Positions 37,606 to 48,845 of a DNA stretch of 64,000 bases are shown here, piece after piece. How positions within the stretch are numbered: position 1 is the first letter of the stretch; each line of letters opens with the position of its first letter. The DNA comes from Amoeboaphelidium protococcarum (lineage: Eukaryota; Aphelidiomycota; Aphelidea). The DNA is taken from the NCBI GenBank assembly GCA_023515745.1, contig JALECJ010000003.1:377001-441000 (forward strand). The letters are read 5' to 3'. The notes beneath the pieces were generated by a model, which made no database searches, had not been told where the DNA came from, and saw only the letters and a list, made by a program, of their open reading frames with translations. A program made the position numbers and the translations under genes.

Positions 37606-39297
37606 TCAATTTTAGCATTAGAGGCCTTATTGAATGTGATTTTAAACCAGTTCCAATGCAGCACCTAAAGACCATCCAGTCTCGATGCCGTTGATCTTCT
37701 TTCTTATAATCAACTTCTATCTCAGATCCAAGCCATATCCAGTATGTAACAAGTGGAAGATATAAGTGAGATCCAGACAAAGCTCAGGCATGTACTTTCC
37801 AAGCTTTGAATTTTAAGTCTTCTTCTTGCTGTCTGTCATCAGAGACATTGCATGAGAGATAAACTCATCACGACCCCCGAAATGAGACCATAAATGATCA
37901 GAAATGCCAATGGAGGATACTGATTTGGGATTACAGATAACATGTGCCAACTACCATACATCTCTTACCGTCCACTCGGCATGGGAATCTTCATCAGAGT
38001 CTAAGTGTAGTATCATTCTAGTCTTGTCATAAAAGTAAGAGAAGGCGTACAATTCCGCACCATCCAAGTCGGTAAAAGATTATTATAAATGAGGCTAGAA
38101 GATACCATTGAATGAACATGATGCGGGCTGGTATGTGCAAGTCTTCTTATCAAATAATCTCCTGATAATATCACTGCATTGCTCAAAAGACTTTTAATCA
38201 CTCTTTGCTCCAACCATTAGTATAGGGCTCTTTTAATTCTATGATTGTTTTACAATTTCAGTGTAAGACTCTGGCATACACGGATTAGTGAACACTGCCT
38301 GAATGATAACGCCATCAGATTTAGAACCTAAAGAGGCAGTATATTTCTTGACCAAAGCTTTGTCTTTTACCTGCAGAGAAGGGGTGTCAATAACTATTTT
38401 ATTGACTTGCTTGCGAGCCTCCATAAGACCATAGCCAAGATAACTGTACTGATACAGGACAAACTCGCGATTACTTATCACCTTTTCTTCATAATAATCT
38501 CCACACGCGTCATCTTATTTAGGATCTTTAATTATATTCAATGGTGGAACTGAACACTGCGGTTCAATTGATGTGATCAGAGATGGATCATGAAAATTGG
38601 GCTGGAATACAATCTACGTAGATCCACCACCAAGATCCATTATACCAATAGTCGCTTATCCTTATAATGCTTACTAACCTGCAGATTCATTCAACTTTCC
38701 CATTAGAAAATTCACAGTCATCCAGGCATATAGAGCCTCATCTTTCCCATCCATAATCCCCACTGCATTACTGTTACTACCACCATCTGATGCGACTGGA
38801 TTATGGACCTCTTTCATCATATGAAATGGCCATTCTGATCTCAAATACTAATCTACAGCTTTCAATATCATATCCGCTTTATTTCCCTCCAACAATCGAA
38901 GTCCAGCGGTGGCTCTAACAATTAGAGGTGTACACGACTACTTATGCTTGGGTATATCATTCACAGCCGCTTCAAGCAACGGCTTAAGACTCAGAGCAGC
39001 CAGTCGGGGATCATCGCTGTAATGAGACAGGCCAGGTGTAAGATAATCAAATGTCTCATTAAGGAGACGTAGCGAAGCATTGTCGTTTACACAAAACTTG
39101 TACACGTGTATTCTAGAGCCAGTGGAACCAGCGTCTATTACAATGCCATAAGTAAGTTCGCTGCACTTGTTCTCCTCTGATTATAATGATTAAAGCTTTG
39201 TTTGGAGTGGAGAATAGTATTGTATAAAAGTCATCATAGAAGTTCCAATCTTGAGCCAATAAAAGATTACAAGCATGGCGACTATAAGAGATAACAT
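37606..39297 (-). CDS. GDA1/CD39-family nucleoside diphosphatase
   Basis: 563 residues, one exon (ATG 39297, TGA 37606). A single N-terminal span (LSLIVAMLVIFYWL) makes it type II, as in Golgi GDPase Gda1. Apyrase-conserved region 1 reads DAGSTGSRIHVYKF and region 4 reads MDLGGGSTQIVF; between them is VRATAGLRLL. The YLGYGLMEARKQ segment and a cysteine-containing C-terminal half complete the family pattern. These enzymes hydrolyse GDP or UDP released by glycosyltransferases in the Golgi lumen. Exact substrate preference is not readable. The Q in GGGSTQ is encoded by TAG. Confidence 0.92.
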
Positions 39298-39801
39298 CTT
39301 GTAGGTGAAAAAGTTCTAGAATCCGTATCTCCGCTATTTCGCTTGTCGCTATTACTAGTGTCCTTATGATGACATACTATTAGAGTCAATCTATATCGCT
39401 TCCTTGGAGGAAGACTTGCGATGTTGAATTACGCTCATATTGCTGTATGTGAAATATTCTCGACAAGCTGTGTTCAAAACAGTAAAGAAGAAAGAGCGCA
39501 CAATTTCTCAATACCAAAGCTTTAGTTCACAGAAGATTGAAACATTTATTATTAAAATAAATATTGTTGTGAGTAATTGAACCTGTAAAGAAGGCTATTT
39601 TGTTTTATCGTATGTATTGAATGCAATGGTAGATCTCCGCTACTGTGGATGTAGATCATACCCCTGAGACATCGAAAATCCTTTAAATTGAGTCCAAACG
39701 CGCCGTGTTTTATCTACTTCAATTTGCCTTCTGCGCGTTATTTTAATCTGGACTCACAGAAATATTTCTGATATTTGATATGAATCCCTTTCGAGAGTTA
39801 T
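39298..39801. other. Intergenic, no confident gene
   Basis: 504 bp between divergent genes. Short + strand open frames exist (for example 39275-39427, 50 codons, overlapping the GDA1-like start) but nothing recognisable. Presumed bidirectional promoter. Confidence 0.35.
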
Positions 39802-40236
39802 ATGTTTTGTCCGTGTTGTGGAAGACCGCTGGTAAATGAGCACAATGTACGAATTTTGAGGATAAAAATTCTGGCCAGTGCTGTGGCTGGTGGAGTGGCA
39901 GGTGCCACGGCATTACCTCTGCTAGGATTTGGTTTAGGTGGCATTACCGCAGGTAGCTTTGCAGCGTGGATGTAAGGGCCTTCTGTAGCCAAAGGAAGTA
40001 TGTTTGCTATATTGCAATCTCTTGGCGCAAGTGGAGTGGGAAATGTGTTGTTTGGTAGTATAAGTGCAGCTGTCATGGCGATTAAGGAGCTTGCTGGTAC
40101 TTTAGGCTGGTGTACATGTGACAGTCCTCAATCTGATGAAGATCGAGGCGAAGATTAAAAAATTGGAGTGGCCGACCATAGTATTAGTTTCGATTCTGAG
40201 AAGAGATGGGTCTTTTATTAAACAGGTGAGCAGTGA
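39802..40236 (+). CDS. IFI6/IFI27 (ISG12)-like small membrane protein
   Basis: 144 residues. The N-terminus has CPCC, a half zinc-ribbon-like pair. The central ~75 residues are Gly/Ala-rich hydrophobic (AGGVAGATALPLLGFGLGGI, then GPSVAKGSMFAILQSLGASG) and match the ISG12 motif found in interferon-inducible IFI6/IFI27 of animals and in scattered protists and fungi. The C-terminal ~45 residues are acidic and hydrophilic. In animals these proteins sit in mitochondrial or ER membranes and affect apoptosis; the role outside animals is unknown. Confidence 0.8.
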
Positions 40237-40480
40237 AGAGCCAAAGATTAAGCCATGTTTCTCAACGACGTTTGTTCCATAATCTTTGTTTCACTTTTTG
40301 GCTCAACTCGAGATGACGCTTTTGTATACTCACGTTCTTCTTTTATATCAGCAACAAGCCATTGAATTGCATGGCTTTATTTTTTGTTGGAATGCGTTAA
40401 GATTGTAAGCCGAAAGTATTAAATGTACTTCATTCATTGCGGAAAATATAAAATTTAATAGTAATACGCTTGTAATATCA

Positions 40481-41866
40481 TCATTGAGGACAAGTTATGA
40501 GGGATGCAGACGCGTAGACATTGTAATTGGTTCTGGCTCTGAATTGCACCCAATCGTCTGGAAGACTATTAATTTGCAAGTCAAAATGAACATCCATACC
40601 TACTTCATTTTTATCAGACTGGCCATTGTTGAAATAACACCACAGTCCTTCGTCTGGACACTGGTCTCCGATCACTACAGTGAGTTCACTGAGAGTGGAT
40701 ACCAGCTGACGATCAGCTTCTGGTTTCTTGCCACCATAATCTTGGTTGATACGGCCTTTAGGTGTTATACGCCAGCAGGTGTTGCCATAATTCTTTTTCC
40801 AGTAGTTGAGACCGATAGCTGCCACTGCCATTCCATTGATCTTACCTGGACGCCAAGCACAAGATGTCGGGGATCCAGACTTTTCGTACCAAGTGATTGA
40901 AGCTTCCAAATTTGAAGCTGGACTTGCATTAGGCTTATCCAAACATTGAGAATGCCCAAACCAATGCTAGTTACCAGATTCCTCAGCAGTGGGAAATCGA
41001 GTCTTACCGTAGCGATTAGCCTCCGTGCCATTATTGCCAGTTTACTGCTATTCTGGATATGAAGGAGGATTTGAGGTAGGCGCTTATGGTTGTTAGTCTT
41101 GAGGTGGCTATTCATCCGGCTTTGGGACTTATTACTGTTCTTATTCTTATACTTACTGCTGTTATTATTACTCTTCGCCTTCAGGTTTCTCCCCTTGTTA
41201 AGCCGGTGGAGGAGTCGATGGAGTTGGGACATCAGGACTTTACTACTCTGGAACTTACTCAGGCGTAATCGGCGCAGGCTGACCATCTGGCAGATTGTTA
41301 TTAGCGTCACCACCTCCGTTACCAAAGAAGTTGCTGAAGAATGGAAATCCTGATAGGAAATTCATCTAAGCAGGAGGCTGTGCGACATTGGATGTTTATT
41401 ACGGAGCAGGACTCGGATTCGGAGCCGTGGGTGGTTGAGGTGCCTTAGGAGACGCTGCTTTCTGTGTAGGCTGCATTTACGCATAGGAAGGCGAGTTGCC
41501 AGGTGAAGGCGCGCTTTAACCGGATTGAGGCCTAGGAGAAGGAAGAGCAGGAGAAGGATCGGTAGCCGGTTGACGCGGTGTAGGAGGCGGACTGGCTTTC
41601 GACGGACAAACGTACGGCTTAGGCATTTGGGCCGACCCTTTAGCAGCTGATTAACATTAATCTTCGAGACTCTGGCACTGACTACGCATGGACTCAGAGA
41701 AGGAGGGACAATTCCAGCACTTTTGAGCAGATTGCTCGCGACATCTTTAATGAAGAGCATTATCCCAGGCACCTTGTTGCTTCTTGTTCTGATTGTTTTA
41801 AGGTAGAGATTGGACTGTACATTACTGACTAATTAACACGGCGGATATTAAGATTTCGTATTTCAT
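40481..41866 (-). CDS. Secreted protein: six-Cys module, Pro/Gln-rich linker, expansin/EG45-like domain
   Basis: 461 residues, one exon. A signal peptide (MKYEILISAVLISQQCTV) is followed by a cysteine module CREQSAQKCWNC...C...C ending PYVCP (about residues 38-90). A long Pro/Ser/Gln/Glu linker with poly-Gln made largely of TAA follows. The last ~150 residues form a double-psi-barrel-like domain (ITWYEKSG, MAVAAIGLNYW, GNTCWRIT, IGDQCP, VHFDL) like expansin, barwin or EG45 proteins. Such domains bind or loosen wall polysaccharide; catalytic acids of GH45 are not evident. It heads a cluster of three related minus-strand genes and is the last in transcription order of the array. Confidence 0.82.
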
Positions 41867-42180
41867 GGCTTTACATATGTGTCTTGTTTAATTGTCAAGA
41901 GAAGAGTGGTATTAGTAGGTACTACCGTGGCACTATTAGATTTTGTGATCAGATTGGTCTGTTATAATAGGCTCTGTGGGGCACTCTGGGTTACAATTGT
42001 CACTGCGCCTGACCAAGCTGATCACCTGAGCTTTAAGACTTTCATTGATAGTTCGTTCGACTTGGCTAATGGTATATATTTGGGAGTCACTGATAAAAGC
42101 GTAAAAGTGAAGATGGCAAGATAAAAGCTAATAAGTAAAACTAAAATATATTCATTATTGATTAGAACGTGTCAACACAA
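41867..42180. promoter_or_regulatory. Intergenic within the secreted-protein cluster
   Basis: 314 bp between tandem minus-strand genes; AT-rich near the 41866 start codon. No further feature seen. Confidence 0.35.
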
Positions 42181-43635
42181 TCAGTAAGAAGGCTTATTCT
42201 TCTTCGCGTCCTCCTTGATATCATCCTCACAGTCCTCGTCCTTAGGCTGCACCTTCCTTTTTGGTTCCTCCTCGCAGTCTTCATCCTTTGGCTTCTAGAC
42301 TGGCTTCACGGTGAGAGGAGCTGGAGCGGTGCTGTTAGCAGGCTTCACTTGAGGAGCTGGCATAGTGCTATTAGCAGGCTTGGTTGGCGCAGGCATTGGC
42401 GCAGGCTTTGCTGGGGCTGGCATAGGAGCAGGCTTCGCTGGAGCTGGCATAGTGTTATTAGCAGGCTTTGCAGGAGCTGGCATCGGCATAGGCTTTGCAG
42501 GAGCTGGCATAGGAGCTGGCTTTGCCGGAGCTGGGGCAGGCTTTGGGGCCACTGGAGCTTTCTTTGGCTCATCCTCCTCACAATCTTCATCCTTCTTGTT
42601 TTTATGCTTAGGCTCACATTCTTCGCAGTCCTTGTCATTCTTCTTGTGCTTAGGCTTTGGCTTGCAATCTTTGCAATCCTTGTCACCGTTGGCCTCATCT
42701 TTAGGAGGAGATGGCTTTGGCATTGGTTATGGCATCGGCATAGCAGGCTTAGTTGCATTTACAGCGGGAGTTGGAGCGACCGGTTTAGGCATAGGAGCAA
42801 TTGGTTTGGTAGCTGGAGGCACAGGTGCAGCAGGCATAGTCTGATTAGCAGGAGGCATCGGTGCTACTGGCTTAGGAGCGGCAGGCATAGGCGCTGGTGG
42901 CTTAGGAGCAGCGGGCATTTAACCTGGCATTGGCTAAGGTGCTGCAGGCTTAGGAGCCGCAGGCATAGGAGCTGGTGGCATAGGGGCTGGTGGCTTTGGA
43001 GCGGCAGGCATTTGACCTGGTATTGGTTACGGTGCTGCAGGCTTAGGCTTAGGTCCAGTTCCGCAGTCTTCCGTCTCATTCTTTGGCATAGGCTTAGCAG
43101 GCATTTGCCCAGGATTTGGCATAGGCTTAGCTGGCATTTGTCCAGGATTTGGCATAGGCTTAGCAGGCATAGGTTACGCTGGTTTTGGTTACGCAGGCAT
43201 AGGCTTATCAGGCATTGGCATTGGCATAGGCTGAGGTTTTGGTTAACTAGGATTAGGCATAGGCATTGGCATTGGCTAAGCAGGCATCGGCTTACCTGGG
43301 CCTCCTGGACACTGGTAAGGCGGAGGCATTTAATCCCGACCAGAACATGCTCTCTGACATTGGTCTTTGATTTTGTCGCAGTCTTTCATGCCCATTGGGT
43401 TGCCACCAGCACAGCTCACACAAGGTTGGTATCTGGTGTTCAGGCATTCATCGTAAGCAGCTCCGTCATTTTTACCACCCATGCCACCAGGAAGACCTCC
43501 TTTGCCCATAGGGCCTCCTTATTTGGCGTCATCGCAGTCCTTGCCTTTCTTGCCTTTTAGGCCTTTAAGACCGTGATGGCCGATGGTAGCAGAGACAGCA
43601 GCAAGATATAATGCAATTAAGGTATAAGACTTCAT
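42181..43635 (-). CDS. Secreted Pro/Met/Ala/Lys repeat protein with the same six-Cys module
   Basis: 484 residues, one exon. After a signal peptide (MKSYTLIALYLAAVSATIG) and a Gly/Lys-rich stretch comes the module C-LNTRYQP-C-VS-C ... DQCQ ... PYQCP (about residues 65-112). The rest is a long array of degenerate P-M-P, A-P-K-P and K-P-A-P-M-P-A repeats, with short acidic CEE/CED and N-glycosylation patches (NETED, NST) and a Lys-rich C-terminus. There is no barrel domain. Composition suggests a wall, glue or matrix protein. Antisense reading of the repeats gives a long spurious open frame on the + strand. Confidence 0.8.
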
Positions 43636-43984
43636 TTTTATATTTTAAGTTGTGTTGATATAGTTTATAGAATAAAAAGAAAATGGAGGTAGATACCGAA
43701 CTTATAACGGTGCTGTGAGTTCTGATCTGTGTGACCAGATTGTGCTGCATTGATTGGTTGATTCGCGTCGCACCATACTCGCCTGACTTCAAATGTAACC
43801 AGAACTGATCCATCGATTTGTACAACCTCTGAAATGCTGCGATGAAGCTCAGAGATATCAGATATATGAGCTTTTTCGAAATGTATAATATATGAGCACA
43901 TTGCGCAAAGGAAATAATATGTGTAATATCAAAATTCATTGCTTTCATTCATCATAGATTTAATCAAATTAAAAACTCAATTAA
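43636..43984. promoter_or_regulatory. Intergenic within the secreted-protein cluster
   Basis: 349 bp between tandem genes. Minus-strand open frames here lack TAR codons in conserved context and recognisable features; presumed UTR and promoter. Confidence 0.35.
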
Positions 43985-45316
43985 TCAACATGCAACTTGA
44001 GTTGCAGAGCCATACATAGCACCATATCTTCCAATCATCTCCATAACCTCAGGATTAGATGTCATAGACTCATCCTGGAAATCAAAGTGAATCTATTTAC
44101 CAGCCTGATTGAGGTCAGTTTTAGATTGCTGAGCGCACCACTTCAAATTCTCATAACGCGGACAGCAGTCGCCAACCTTTACCTTTATGGTAAGAGTCTG
44201 GTCAGGTAGCGGATTCTCTGCAAACTTCAAACCATTTGGAAGCTCTGCATCGGTCAAATAACCTTCTAGATTGAGCTGCCAACACTGACCACAATTTGCA
44301 CCGTAGCCCATATCACCATCGTTTGGTGCTCCAAAATAGGCGGCATTGATGGCAGCGACAGGGAAACCTTCCAAAGGACCTTTAGGCTTAGCGCAAGCAG
44401 TCATCTCAAACCTGTTTTCAGTTTTGCTGTAATGAGTAAAGCTAGCCTTCATCAGCTGACCATCACCATATGCAGGACTGTTTGCTGGAGTACCAGTAGC
44501 TGGAGTTGGTGCTGGGGAAGGTGAAGGTGAAGGTGAAGGAGATGGGGATGGATGTGCACCATCTGTAACAGGGGCGTGTGCTGGTGCAGGGGAAGCACCA
44601 TTATCAGCACCAGGTTGAGGTGCAGGTGGAGCAGCAACTGGAGCGCCAGTTGGAGAAGAAGTCGAAGGATGAGAAGCAGAGGAGTTTGCACCACCATAAC
44701 CTGGAGCATTAACCAGAGTAGAGTTGGAAGAGCCGGACGCGTCACCAGCCGGAGCAGAAGGAGGACATTGGAATGGATCAGGCATGCCGCTGATCTCACC
44801 ACGACCCAATTTCTGGCAATCATCTTCAATTTGCTGACACTTGGCCTATTGAGGCTGCATGCTCACACAATCCCAGCACGGTTGAGCAACAGTGTCATGA
44901 CACTTTCTGTACTGCTATTCATCCCAAGGATTACCACCAGAATTGTTTTGCTGAGGGGCAGGAGCAGTGGCATTTTGCTCAGGAACATAAGCTGGAGTGT
45001 TTAGAGCTGGAGCAGCGGAAGTTGAATTCTGCGCGGAAGGAGCTGCAGAGGTATCCTGTGCAGCAGGAGTGTTCTACTCTGATGTCTTAGCAGGAGTGTT
45101 TTGCTCTGGAACATAAGCAGGAGCAGGAGCAGTGGTGTTTTGCGCAGGAGGAGCAGGTGTAGGCTAATTCTCAACCGCCTAAGCAGGAACATTGTGTGCA
45201 GGAGGAGCAGCAGTAGCATTTTGCAAGGAGTAAGCAGGAGCATTGTTGTGCTGAGGATACGCGGCCACAATGGCACAAACAGAGGCCAACATTATCATTC
45301 TAATAGACTTTTGCAT
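43985..45316 (-). CDS. Secreted protein: Ala/Pro-rich leader, six-Cys module, expansin/EG45-like domain
   Basis: 443 residues, one exon. A signal peptide is followed by ~110 residues of Ala/Pro/Asn repeats (NTPAYVPEQN, TAPAPA). The cysteine module is C-HDTVAQP-C-WD-C ... C-QQIEDD-C ... PFQCP. A Ser/Pro linker with tandem PSPSP leads to a C-terminal ~165-residue double-psi barrel: ASFTHYSKTENRFEMTAC, AAINAAYFG, CGQCWQL, VKVGDCCP and HFDF. It is closer to expansin/GH45-like proteins than its paralogue at 40481, keeping the CGxCW pair. Likely acts outside the cell on plant or algal wall glucans; enzymatic activity is not shown. Confidence 0.84.
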
Positions 45317-45598
45317 TTTACAGACAGACAGCTTTATTTATATAGTTTATATATTTTATAGGATGGAAGTTTATATATATTTTAATACTAATGAAGAAAA
45401 GAAGTTCAATAATCATAAGATCTTTATGATGAAATGTACCATATACCACACTGATTGCCGTTGTAACGTAATCTCGTTGATCTTATTGGCAATCATGCAA
45501 TCTGGTACCACCTCATTATGGTCAGTCGTTTCCCACGCAGTTACACAAGCCGATTAGGTGAAACAAGACAAGATTTGAAAGAATTCCCTGTATACAAA

Positions 45599-46777
45599 TC
45601 ATGATAAGCATCTATTATTGGCCTCCTTCATGAGTTTTTGCACATTATATGATCGTTTGGCATGATATTCGGGCGCGTCACAACTTCTCCAGGCGCGAAT
45701 CAGCAATCCATACACCTTTCTGTCAGGACTTATACCAAGCATTTCCATGTCAGACTTGACCCGCATGAACTCTTCAATACTAACAACATTATCAGCTGAC
45801 TTTTGTCTTAACTTAAGCATTGCATGCAAAAGTGTCGTAAACGAGTATAGTGACAGCAACGATTGATGTTAAATAGACGCGTAAAACTCGGAAAGCTATT
45901 GTCCCAATTGCTTGAGCTCAATCTCACTATCTTCCTTCAATACTGATATCCTATTTGAAAATGCTTATATTACCAAATTTACAGCTATTAACTGATATGA
46001 GGAATTAGCATCCACGACATATGAACGCAAAGTGGCGAATTTCTCCAACGCACGATTTGTATCACCAACATCTGCGGATGTCCTAATACTGGCAGTTAAT
46101 ACCTGCCGCTTAATATTAAAGTGATGTTAGAGATCAGGCAATCTCATAATATCGCTATATAATCTATCAAACAGCGGTATATCTCGCAATTTAAATTTGG
46201 ACAGGGCTTCACACATTGTAGCCTTCAGTTTATTACTATTCACCTGGTCTTACTCACGCGCACATAACGCGTCATTTTTCAGCCACTCTGTGCACAGCTA
46301 CTACAACTCTTCAAACTTTCTATTCTGCGCCAACAATCTAATTCGAGTCACCAGCACACTTCCATCATCTTCCACCTGGGACAGGGGAGCCAATTCGTCT
46401 TCCGCACCAGACAATTAACCGACGTGCATCATCACGCGTCCAGCCAAAGTCTTTAAGGCCACGTCATTGTGAAACGATTCCCTGTGCTTTTTATACAAAT
46501 CGAGAAACCGCTTGGAACGTTGCGCTGCCTAAGCCTTAGTGAGCGTGATGCAGTCCGTCGGTTCAGAAAACATTTCCAGTCCGCTGTTCACAGTCTAATC
46601 TGTCCTGCCATGAAAGCAAGCGCGTCCTAGACTTATGAGCAGTTTCCTGATATCCTCCTTCTATTACGCTTAACTGAGCGCATTTGATGTTTTGAATGTC
46701 AACTTCTTTAGCTATTGCGCCATTGAGTTGAATTCTGTACTACTAACTGAATGTAATCTTTTGCCGATTTTCAACAT
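45599..46777 (-). CDS. Helical-repeat protein, probably PPR-type
   Basis: 392 residues, one exon. The sequence is almost entirely helical and contains segments fitting pentatricopeptide pairs, for example SFTTLLHAMLKLRQ then RVKSDMEMLGISPDRKVYGL and LIRAWRSC. Start ATG at 46777 is the first in frame and is followed by a basic, Ser-containing N-terminus that could be a mitochondrial presequence. PPR proteins bind organellar RNA. Repeats are degenerate, so the call is moderate. It is divergent from mitoferrin across only 112 bp. Confidence 0.6.
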
Positions 46778-46889
46778 TGTGATATGTTAACGATTTAAAA
46801 GCAGAAAGGATCATCAAAAATTTTCATCTTTACTGTCAAAAGCGCCTTAGCGGATTTTTGACGATATATATTTAAATTAAATCTTTAAA

Positions 46890-48079
46890 ATGGAGTACGA
46901 TTATGAAGGGCTCAGTACGGAGCATTCAATGTCGAGTCATTTAATGGCTGGTGCTTTGGCGGGAATAACTGAGCATTCCGTGCTATATCCTATCGATCTC
47001 ATTAAGGTACGCTATATACGTCTGGATTAGTTTCCTATATATTTCGTATGCTTATTTCATATATATTCTTGTAGACACGTATGCAAGTACTTAGCGCTGG
47101 ACAAAAGAATATTTATACCTCAATTGGGAATGCGCTCAGTTAAATCTATGTGAAAGAGGGATTCAGTGCCTTATGGAAGGGCTTACCTATGATGATTCTG
47201 GGAGCAGGGCCATCGCATGCTCTTTATTTTGCCACTTATGAAGAGTCGAAGCGATATCTTAAATTTGATGCTCAGGATCAATCGAATGCAGTATGGAAGG
47301 CTGCTGTATCTGGAGCTGCGGCTACTCTTGCTAGTGACGCGTTCATGAATCCTTTTGATGTGATCAAGTAGCGAATGTAGATCGGTTACGCATCACTTGT
47401 CACTTGCGTCGATACTCCATGCGGTGCTACTGTAAATCCTTCTAGTCGACTCACTTTGCCTGCTGGTGGTCAATAGGAGCCTATTCTACGATATCGCTCT
47501 ATATGGCATTGTTTTACGCACACGCTGAGAAATGAGGGATTCAAGGCATTCTACTAATCCTATCCGACCACCATTTCGATCAGTATTCCCTTTCAATCAA
47601 TACATTTTGCAACATATGAGTATTGCAAAGAGACATTATATCCTCATTTTGCTGATTCAAGTAAGAGTAATGGTGGTTATTCTCCTTCCTTGCATATTGT
47701 ATCAGGTGGTGTGGCTGGTAGCTTTGCAGCTCTCTTGACTACACCTCTGGACGTGTCCAAGACGTTGCTACAGACGAAGGCTACTTCTACATGTCCTTTA
47801 ATACGAGACAGTAAATCGCTACGTGATGCTGTGCGAATCATCTATATGAGAGAAGGATTGAAGGGATTTATGCGCGGTGCTAAAGCTAGAATGCTTGGTG
47901 CTATGCCATCTTCTGGACTTTCATGGCTAGTGTATGAGTTCTTCAAACGAGAGTTTAGGCCCACTGCTGGCGATTAACGGCCATCGCCAATATAGAAATC
48001 TTCTATGGAATGTGAAAGGCCGAAGAATGTGGATTATTCTCGACTTTAAAATGGTTCAGACGTAAAATTAATAGAATGA
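46890..48079 (+). CDS. Mitoferrin (Mrs3/Mrs4-type mitochondrial iron carrier)
   Basis: Two exons (46890-47006, 47075-48079), a 68-bp intron at phase 0 ending CTTGTAG; 373 residues. Three mitochondrial-carrier repeats show P-x-D-x-x-K signatures: PIDLIK, PFDVIK and PLDVSK. AGALAGITEHSVLYP and MILGAGPSHALYFATYE are characteristic of Mrs3/4 and animal mitoferrins (matrix gate and substrate-contact GPSHA). The protein imports Fe2+ into mitochondria for haem and Fe-S synthesis. The C-terminus runs ~45 hydrophilic residues beyond the last carrier helix. Confidence 0.93.
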
Positions 48080-48218
48080 AATACACGCTAAAGTTCAATG
48101 TCTTTCTAACCTTTGCGTTTTATCGGTTTTCTGATCTCGCTTTGCTTTGGACGGGCTTTCTCCATTGAATACTCAATCCCTCGATTCAAATTGAAAAACG
48201 CGCAAACACATATATAAT

Positions 48219-48542
48219 ATGGTGAGTCTTAGAAGTAAGAGATAGAGAAAAAATAGATAGTTGCGCCGATAAAGTATATATGGCCCTATGGAGTCTGCTC
48301 GTATTGAGCGACTTGCCAAGAAATAGGCTGAGTTGGTGGAGAACGTTCTTGTCAATGATGTTATGGCAGTGGACACTGATCACGTTGAATCCGCGGCAAC
48401 TGCCCCAAAATCATAATCAGTTTAAGCAGAAGATTCCTCCATGGAAATTGATGGTCACAATATCGTAAAGAGCAAGTCGTAAGTGAAAAGCAAATCCAGA
48501 AAAGTGCACAAGCGTAAGCGATCATGGAAGGACAGATTTTGA
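48219..48542 (+). CDS. LLPH / YBL028C-like small basic nucleolar protein
   Basis: 107 residues. It opens with MVSLRSKRQRKNRQLRR, which fits the (A)KSLRSK basic N-terminus of the LLP homologue / DUF2423 family, and ends in a basic KSRKVHKRKRSWKDRF. The middle is acidic and Gln/Ser-rich. Yeast YBL028C is a pre-60S-associated protein. The gene lies 139 bp after mitoferrin on the same strand. Confidence 0.65.
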
Positions 48543-48845
48543 TCTTGATGCTGCATCGTATCATGTCCTGAATATACTCTTTTCTTTATTATCAAAATAT
48601 TCTTCTCTTCTCTGGTTAAATAAATCAGGCGTCTCAACCCAGCGAGTTAAACGAGACAACCGCGCAACTTGTCGTGTGACTCAACACTTGGCAGCGATGA
48701 CAATTGTTATCGGGCTATGAATCTCACGCGCGCGGTATAAACAATCGGCTGCAGCTTACCTAAGTCTGCACGCAACAAACATCTCTATTTCTGGCACTTT
48801 TTGCTGTCTAATTTCAAAAAAATAAGCACTGAGAGAATAATAACT
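48543..48845. other. Intergenic, tandem + strand genes
   Basis: 303 bp, including a CG-rich patch (cacgcgcgcggt near 48725). No gene seen. Confidence 0.35.

Noticed and set aside
39275..39427. 50-codon + strand ORF starting inside the GDA1-like first codons
   Set aside because: Overlaps the N-terminus of a well-supported gene on the other strand and shows no recognisable features.
42169..43560. 463-codon open frame on the + strand, Trp/Arg/Leu/His-rich
   Set aside because: It is the antisense of the Pro/Met/Ala repeat gene at 42181-43635, which has a signal peptide, the shared Cys module and TGA stop; the repeats (CCT/CCA/GCT) produce a stop-free complement.
43565..43948. 127-codon minus-strand ORF between two secreted-protein genes
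   Set aside because: It overlaps the start of the repeat protein gene in another frame, begins inside it, and has no signal peptide or Cys module.
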